This document shows positions 59,564-64,000 of a DNA stretch of 64,000 bases, piece by piece (the first letter of the stretch is position 1; every line of letters starts with the position of its first letter). Source of the stretch: an uncultured Eubacteriales bacterium (GTDB lineage: Bacteria > Bacillota > Clostridia > Christensenellales > UBA1242); NCBI GenBank assembly GCA_900551855.1, contig URXM01000003.1, positions 103,834-167,833 of the forward strand. Direction: 5' to 3'. The notes beneath the pieces were generated by a model that worked only from the letters and a program-made list of their open reading frames with translations, was not told where the DNA came from and made no database searches. The translations under genes were made by a program, and so were the position numbers.

Positions 59564-60344
59564 GTCGCATAAAGCATATGTCAGACGACTTAAAAGAGAC
59601 AAATTTATAATAATATTTTTCAGAATTTTTGTTTTAGTTGCCTTTTTAGGATTGTGGGAACTTTTGACTTATTGCAATGTTTTAGATCCATTTTTTGTCA
59701 GCAGTCCATCACGAATAATCTCACAAATCGGCACTTTGGCACACAACGGAACACTTCTCACGCACAGTTGGATAACGCTTTACGAAACACTTATTGGTTT
59801 TGCAATAGCGACATTTTTAGGCTATTTAATCGCCGTTCTTCTATGGTGGAATGAGAGGGTAAGAAAGATATTTGAGCCATATATAGTTGTGCTTAATTCT
59901 TTGCCAAAAATCGCTCTCGGGCCTGTGATTATACTTTGGGTAGGCTCGGGAACAAACGCCATTATATTGATGTGTGTACTTATCTGCATAGTCATCACAA
60001 CAATGAGTATGCTGTCTGCATTTTTGTCAGTAGAAGAAGGGAAAATTCTACTTCTAAAATCAATGCATGCAAACAAATTTCAAATTTTGTTTAAACTAAT
60101 CTTGCCAAATTCCATGCCAGAATTTATATCAGTTTTGAAGATAAATGTAGGTATGAGTTGGGTAGGAAGCATAATGGGAGAATACCTGACAAGCAAAGCT
60201 GGACTTGGTTATTTAATTGTCTATGGTGGGCAAATTTTCAAAATAGATTTGGTTATGGCATCAACAACAATTTTGTGCATACTCGCCTATGGAATGTATT
60301 TCTTAGTCAGTCTTCTTGAAAAGAGATATTCTCACTCAAAGTAG
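59529..60344 (+). CDS. ABC transporter permease (NitT/TauT family)
   Basis: A 271-residue permease of the SsuC/TauC/ThiX type with about six helices. The EAA-loop equivalent near residue 170-195 (LLKSMHANKFQILFKLILPN) and VGMSWVGSIMGEYLTSKAGLGYLI are conserved. A basic N-terminal tail precedes helix 1 (FRIFVLVAFLGLWELLTYC). The ATG at 59529, after GGAGAG, is preferred over an upstream in-frame start deep in the ATPase gene. No substrate-binding lipoprotein gene follows; the next gene is on the other strand. Confidence 0.85.
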   Translation: MRKKKKQINFSKSHKAYVRRLKRDKFIIIFFRIFVLVAFLGLWELLTYCNVLDPFFVSSPSRIISQIGTLAHNGTLLTHSWITLYETLIGFAIATFLGYLIAVLLWWNERVRKIFEPYIVVLNSLPKIALGPVIILWVGSGTNAIILMCVLICIVITTMSMLSAFLSVEEGKILLLKSMHANKFQILFKLILPNSMPEFISVLKINVGMSWVGSIMGEYLTSKAGLGYLIVYGGQIFKIDLVMASTTILCILAYGMYFLVSLLEKRYSHSK

Positions 60345-61343
60345 CAATTTGTGATCACTTTTTGACAAATCGTTTTCACCTGTTGCAAAAGCGTATAAAA
60401 TCATATAAACCAAAATAAAAATACCAAGCACACTACAAATAGGATATAGAAAAGAAACTATTTGAGAAAATCCCAATCCACTTATCAAGAACGGGATCAA
60501 AACAGAAATCAAAGAAACAACAACTTCATTTTTAAATATGTTTTCAAAGAAAGATTTCAATGTCAAACATTGAGAAATCAAGGTTGTGAAACACCCAACA
60601 AGAACAACAATGTATGCCAAAACAAACATAAAAGAATTGTTTTTTGTAAGATACAAGAAAGGCATTTCACTTACAAAACTTTCTGTGTTTTGTTGCAAAA
60701 CAAAATTTCCCAGCATCAAAAAGACCAACAATAGAAGCGTAGAAAACAGACTTGCAAAAAAGGTCTGTTTTTTTGTTAATCCATCACCCACCTTTGCAAT
60801 AACAAGACCACTCATAGAAGTGTTTAAAGCAACATAAAGCGGACAATATAAAAATCCCGCCCACGAGTTTGTTTCAAAAGAAAAGTTTGAAGAAATTGAA
60901 AGTGCATAAAATAAAACAATCAAAAAAATGATAGAAGTTGTTGGCATCAAAATCAGATTTAATTTTTCAAAACCTTTAAGACCTTTGAAAGTGATAATTA
61001 CGCAAACCAAAATTAGCCCAACAAGAGAAGCAATATAAAGCCAACTTGGAAGATATTCAAAAAGACTTTTTATCCCAGCAAACATAGACGCACAAAAAAT
61101 GAGAGAAATAAAAGCAACAACCCAATTTATAAGTTTAGATTTATCCAAAAATTTTGATATCTCTTTGCCATAATTCAAGAAAAAATAAAATAATAAAAAA
61201 AAGAAAAATCCAGCAATCAAAATATAGAGATAAGACAACACCCCAAAACGACTAAAAAAGACCATAATTTCTTTACCACTGGAAAAGCCAGAACCCACAA
61301 CAGTGCCAAAAATCAAAAAAACAACGACAAAAACTTTGAACAT
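60336..61343 (-). CDS. YkvI-family membrane transporter
   Basis: A 335-residue protein with ten or eleven helices, related to the YkvI family and distantly to amino-acid/spore-germinant permeases. The N-terminal FGTVVGSGFSSGKEIMVFFS is the hallmark, with the unwound-helix GSGFSSGKE motif. Its transport substrate is unknown. It is convergent with the ABC permease and overlaps it by 9 nt. No clear Shine-Dalgarno: TATAAT lies 5 nt before the ATG, so the message may be leaderless. Confidence 0.82.
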   Translation of the reverse strand: MFKVFVVVFLIFGTVVGSGFSSGKEIMVFFSRFGVLSYLYILIAGFFFFLLFYFFLNYGKEISKFLDKSKLINWVVAFISLIFCASMFAGIKSLFEYLPSWLYIASLVGLILVCVIITFKGLKGFEKLNLILMPTTSIIFLIVLFYALSISSNFSFETNSWAGFLYCPLYVALNTSMSGLVIAKVGDGLTKKQTFFASLFSTLLLLVFLMLGNFVLQQNTESFVSEMPFLYLTKNNSFMFVLAYIVVLVGCFTTLISQCLTLKSFFENIFKNEVVVSLISVLIPFLISGLGFSQIVSFLYPICSVLGIFILVYMILYAFATGENDLSKSDHKLLL

Positions 61344-61410
61344 ATTAAATTATATTATTATATTTTGTCTTTAATGTCATATTTGCGACAAAAATAAGCA
61401 CACTAAAATT

Positions 61411-62004
61411 ATGAAACAATCGACACTGATATATGTAATGATTTTTTTGTTGATATCAGCACTTTTTGCTTGTATTTTGCCATACCCCATTTTTTCAAAT
61501 TACAACAACATAACAGAAAAAAATGCTTTTGACATCAACAATTATAAAGAAATTGAGCTATCAAACAGCACCGACCAACCAAGTTCGATTTTAGATTTGG
61601 AATGGTTTGAAGAAATAGAATGCCTGCTCCCTATTGACAGTGAATTTGAGATGATAGATTTAAACACCGAACAAACAATTTGTGTAGTTAGAACAGGAGG
61701 AAAAAATCACGCAGATATAGAGCCAAAAGAAGAAAAGGATTATGAAATTTTGCAAGATATTTATCAAAAAAATTGGACTTGGAATAGGCGCCCAGTCCTT
61801 GTAAAAATAAACGATTTTTCTTATCTTCCAGCAAGTTTGGCTGGGTATCCACACGGCTATTCAAACACAAACAACACTGGACATTTTTGCCTTCACTTTA
61901 AAAATTCAAAAATGCACGGAACAAACAGAATTGATGACCAGCATCAAAAAAATGTAAATTATGCAAAAGAAATTGGATCACAATTTTTAAACAAAGATTT
62001 TTAA
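61411..62004 (+). CDS. Membrane-anchored protein with GHFCLHF-HGxxRxDxxHQ motif
   Basis: A 197-residue secreted or membrane-anchored protein. Residues 6-26 are a signal anchor (LIYVMIFLLISALFACILPYP). The soluble part ends in a striking motif YLPASLAGYPHGYSNTNNTG, then GHFCLHFKNSKMHGTNRIDD and QHQ. A similar C-terminal signature occurs in Gram-positive cell-wall proteins with peptidoglycan-binding or copper-amine-oxidase-like N-termini; its enzymatic role is unknown. The H, C, H and HQ residues could form a metal site or a cysteine active site. Start codon uncertain: ATG 61411 lies close to a TAAAAT box; ATG 61438 is possible. Confidence 0.6.
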   Translation: MKQSTLIYVMIFLLISALFACILPYPIFSNYNNITEKNAFDINNYKEIELSNSTDQPSSILDLEWFEEIECLLPIDSEFEMIDLNTEQTICVVRTGGKNHADIEPKEEKDYEILQDIYQKNWTWNRRPVLVKINDFSYLPASLAGYPHGYSNTNNTGHFCLHFKNSKMHGTNRIDDQHQKNVNYAKEIGSQFLNKDF

Positions 62005-62055
62005 ATGCTTGTCTTTTTTAATAGTATGTGTTAAACTCAAACGAGTGGAAAAACC

Positions 62056-62829
62056 ATGTTTTATTGGACTAAAGAAGAAAAAATTGTATTACCGATAGCA
62101 CTTTTGATTATTGTTATAATTTCAACAATAGTCTGTTTTTTAACTCGCAAACAAAATGAAACCATCAAAAAAATACCGCTAATGATCATTTCAGTCACAA
62201 TGCTGATATTGGAAGTAATTAAACAAAGTTTAAGCATAAAAGATGGTTATTCATATTGGTCAATTCCGCTTCATTTTTGCAGTTTATTTATGTATTTTTT
62301 CACAATAGCAAGTTTTTTCAAAGGAAAGCTTGGAGAATTTGGGAAAGTAATGTCCCTTGTTTGCGCTACATACTTTATTGTGTTGTTCTATTTTAACCCA
62401 AGCTCTGTAATAGGAAATTCATCAGCAGATGTATTCGCCTCTTTTGGAAGTTTTCATACTTGGACATATCATCATTTGATTATTTTATTTTTATTTATAT
62501 TTATTGGATCAAATATTTATAAACCTAAAAAGATTGATTTTTTATATGCAACATTAGGAATTGCAATTTACGGAATAGTTGCAATACCAATGGCACACAT
62601 ATTAGATGTAAACTTCTGCAATTTATTAAGTAGCAACATTCCATTTATGGAAGCGTTGAGATTGTCAACAGGACAAGTTTTCTACACTTTTGTAATGCTG
62701 GTAGTTGGTATTGGTGGAGTAAACATTGTTGTTTTAATAGCAAATATTATTCAATACATAATAAACAGACAAAAAGAAAAAAACAAACCTTTCAACAAAA
62801 TCATGAAAGTATTAACCACAGAATTATAA
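62056..62829 (+). CDS. YwaF/TMEM164-like integral membrane protein
   Basis: A 257-residue protein with seven predicted helices. WSIPLHFCSLFMYFFTIASF and the conserved FHTWTYHHLIILFLFIF are typical of the YwaF family, related to eukaryotic TMEM164, an acyltransferase of ether lipids. A lipid-modifying role is inferred. Conserved histidine and cysteine in the LHFCS motif fit that family. GAGTGG is an acceptable ribosome site 8 nt before the ATG. It runs into a bidirectional terminator. Confidence 0.75.
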   Translation: MFYWTKEEKIVLPIALLIIVIISTIVCFLTRKQNETIKKIPLMIISVTMLILEVIKQSLSIKDGYSYWSIPLHFCSLFMYFFTIASFFKGKLGEFGKVMSLVCATYFIVLFYFNPSSVIGNSSADVFASFGSFHTWTYHHLIILFLFIFIGSNIYKPKKIDFLYATLGIAIYGIVAIPMAHILDVNFCNLLSSNIPFMEALRLSTGQVFYTFVMLVVGIGGVNIVVLIANIIQYIINRQKEKNKPFNKIMKVLTTEL

Positions 62830-62830
62830 A

Positions 62831-62856
62831 AAAGACTTAGAAATTTCTAAGTCTTT
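62831..62856. terminator. Bidirectional terminator
   Basis: Perfect 26-nt palindrome centred at 62843 (AAAGACTTAGAAA and its inverse), flanked by A- and T-tracts; shared by two convergent genes. Confidence 0.8.
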
Positions 62857-62866
62857 TTATTTTTTT

Positions 62867-63895
62867 CTACCAGTGCATAATTGTCGCCAATCTTACACCA
62901 TTTATTTTGTTTAGCCAATTAGATTTTTCAGAACCAGACTTTGTAATAATTTTACCATTATCTAGACTTGAACCCAAATTTCTTGTCCAATAATTTACAT
63001 AGTCTTCACTAGTGCATCCCAAAATATAGCAAACCAAATCAGTCCCCTTAGCAGCAGCACTAGCGAAGTTTGAAGAATAAACCTCTTCAACAGAAGCAAC
63101 CCAAGGCTTAGTCGCATCATAAAACACATCATAGTCAATCATAACTTTATCCTGCTGTCCCATTGTACCAAATCTCTCATAATAAATAGTCCACATATCT
63201 GAATATGCATTCATAAATGAGTTTAAAGAGTCTACCATAGAATACAAATCGCTATCTGTAAATCCCCAACCTTCTTTTACAGCACTTAAATCACTTTCAA
63301 CGGCACCAAGAGTCAAGATTTTATCGCTTAAAGCAACATCATTAAGGTTCAATCCCATTGCACTTACAATTTGATCTTCTGATATTGAGAAGGCATTAGA
63401 ATATGTATATTTGTTCCATTTTGCCACATCTCTTTCAAAAGTCAAAGAATCATCTGAAATTCTCAAATAACCAAATTTAAATTTATATGTTGCACCATCG
63501 GCAATATATCCAAAATTGAAAACGACATAAATTGTTGTATAACTTCCAGAATTGAATTGTAATTTTATTTCCCCAGAACTGCTTTGAGTTGGAAGTTCAC
63601 AATAACTCAAACTTTTTGATTTGCAATCGTCATTGGAAGGACTGCTAGACAAGACCATAAACGCCAAGCCATTATAACCTGACAATGATGTATAATTAGG
63701 CACAGAATAATTCAATTTTAAAGTATAATTTGTGTTAGCCCTAACATTTATCGCCTGCCCAATAATTTCCCATCCACCAGAAGTTGTGATAGACAAATTG
63801 GTAGCAAAATCGGTCATTTTCCATCTTATAGGTTCGACTTTAAACCACCTGTTATTTAATTGTACAAATTTAGTCCCAGAAGGAGCATCAGCCAC
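62867..63895 (-). pseudogene. Fragment or N-terminally truncated surface protein
   Basis: A 342-residue open frame that looks like the C-terminal part of an extracellular protein. It starts at a GTG (ADAPSGTKFVQLNNRWFKVE) with no ribosome site and no signal peptide. The WFKVEPIRWKM motif resembles DUF6273-type domains at the start of surface proteins of gut Clostridia. A beta-sandwich, carbohydrate-binding-like region (about 30-150) and a Tyr/Asn-rich tail (NYWTRNLGS) follow. A minus-strand terminator ends only 7 nt before the GTG. The frame is open upstream for 13 codons but has no ATG. A gene with an unseen upstream part beyond the window is excluded by an in-frame stop. Confidence 0.55.
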
Positions 63896-63901
63896 AGCAT
63901 T

Positions 63902-63937
63902 AAAAGAAAAAGAGCAGTAAGAATTAACTTACTGCTC
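63902..63937 (-). terminator. Minus-strand terminator immediately before the surface-protein fragment
   Basis: GAGCAGTAAG (rc of 63928-63937) and CTTACTGCTC (rc of 63912-63921) with 6-nt loop, followed on the minus strand by a T-rich tract (63910-63902). Confidence 0.75.
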
Positions 63938-64000
63938 TCTTTGTATAATTAAATAGTTTCTCGAACAATCGTTATCTCGTTCACTTTTTGGGTGATTCCT

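Noticed and set aside
1..64000. tRNA genes, CRISPR arrays and insertion sequences
   Set aside because: No cloverleaf with a GGTTCRA arm, no regularly spaced repeat array, and no transposase frame were found by reading.

Overview
The window is strongly AT-rich bacterial chromosome from a low-GC member of the Bacillota, most likely an uncultured intestinal Clostridia lineage. The gene orders Asp23-nusB-xseA-xseB, infC-rpmI-rplT, ruvC-ruvA-ruvB-queA-tgt, topA-trmFO-hslV-hslU, tig-clpP-clpX, argR-recN-(...)-spoIVB, a cysteine desulfurase next to thiI, T-box-pheS-pheT and polA-ruvX-DUF1292 are all typical of that phylum. A spoIVB-type S55 peptidase suggests a sporulating ancestor or a living sporulator. 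No tRNA, rRNA, CRISPR array or insertion sequence was seen.

Layout. 1-3.9 kb: Asp23 protein, nusB, xseAB and proS on the plus strand. 3.9-6.1 kb: three accessory genes (YcxB-like, an SDR-type dehydrogenase/epimerase, a CNNM-like membrane protein). 6.1-8.1 kb: infC-rpmI-rplT with a leader attenuator and an AUU start for IF3, then a SpoU methyltransferase. 8.2-14.2 kb: yebC, ruvCAB, queA, tgt and a DUF2441-like gene. 14.5-31.2 kb (all minus): Fe-S assembly (iscS-iscU), trxA, tcdA, HslUV protease, a degenerate TrmFO, topA, dprA, yifB, two small membrane proteins, rny, clpX, clpP and tig. 31.5-39.7 kb: a Xer-type recombinase, spoIVB, a YgjP-type metallopeptidase, a membrane-anchored PadR regulator, a small-export protein, recN and argR. 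40-46.2 kb (minus): thiI, its partner desulfurase, pheT and pheS under a T-box. 46.3-50.9 kb: an RluA-family pseudouridine synthase, a 46-residue cysteine protein, a DUF1292 protein, ruvX and polA.

50.9-58.7 kb (minus) is the main accessory locus. It is a compact podovirus-like head and connector module: TerS-like protein, zinc-finger protein, portal, scaffold, major capsid, head protein, gp4-like and gp10-like proteins, then two holin-type membrane proteins. It has one host-like promoter. No large terminase, integrase, endolysin, tail fibre or replication gene is visible. It looks like a domesticated or defective particle module inserted between polA and an ABC transporter. 58.8-64 kb: an ABC transporter without its binding protein, a YkvI-type transporter, a secreted protein with an H-C-H motif, a YwaF/TMEM164-like membrane protein and a surface-protein fragment.

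Two window-wide signals are not explained by gene annotation. First, a family of inverted repeats built from TTGCATAATAC / GTATTATGCAA lies in at least eight spacers between 10 and 45 kb and is absent from the last 19 kb. Second, several genes (ruvC, the Xer recombinase, the YgjP peptidase, the RluA-like synthase and probably others) have a -10 box ending about 6 nt before the start codon and no Shine-Dalgarno, so they look leaderless. All functional assignments rest on motif recognition by eye; no database search was run.
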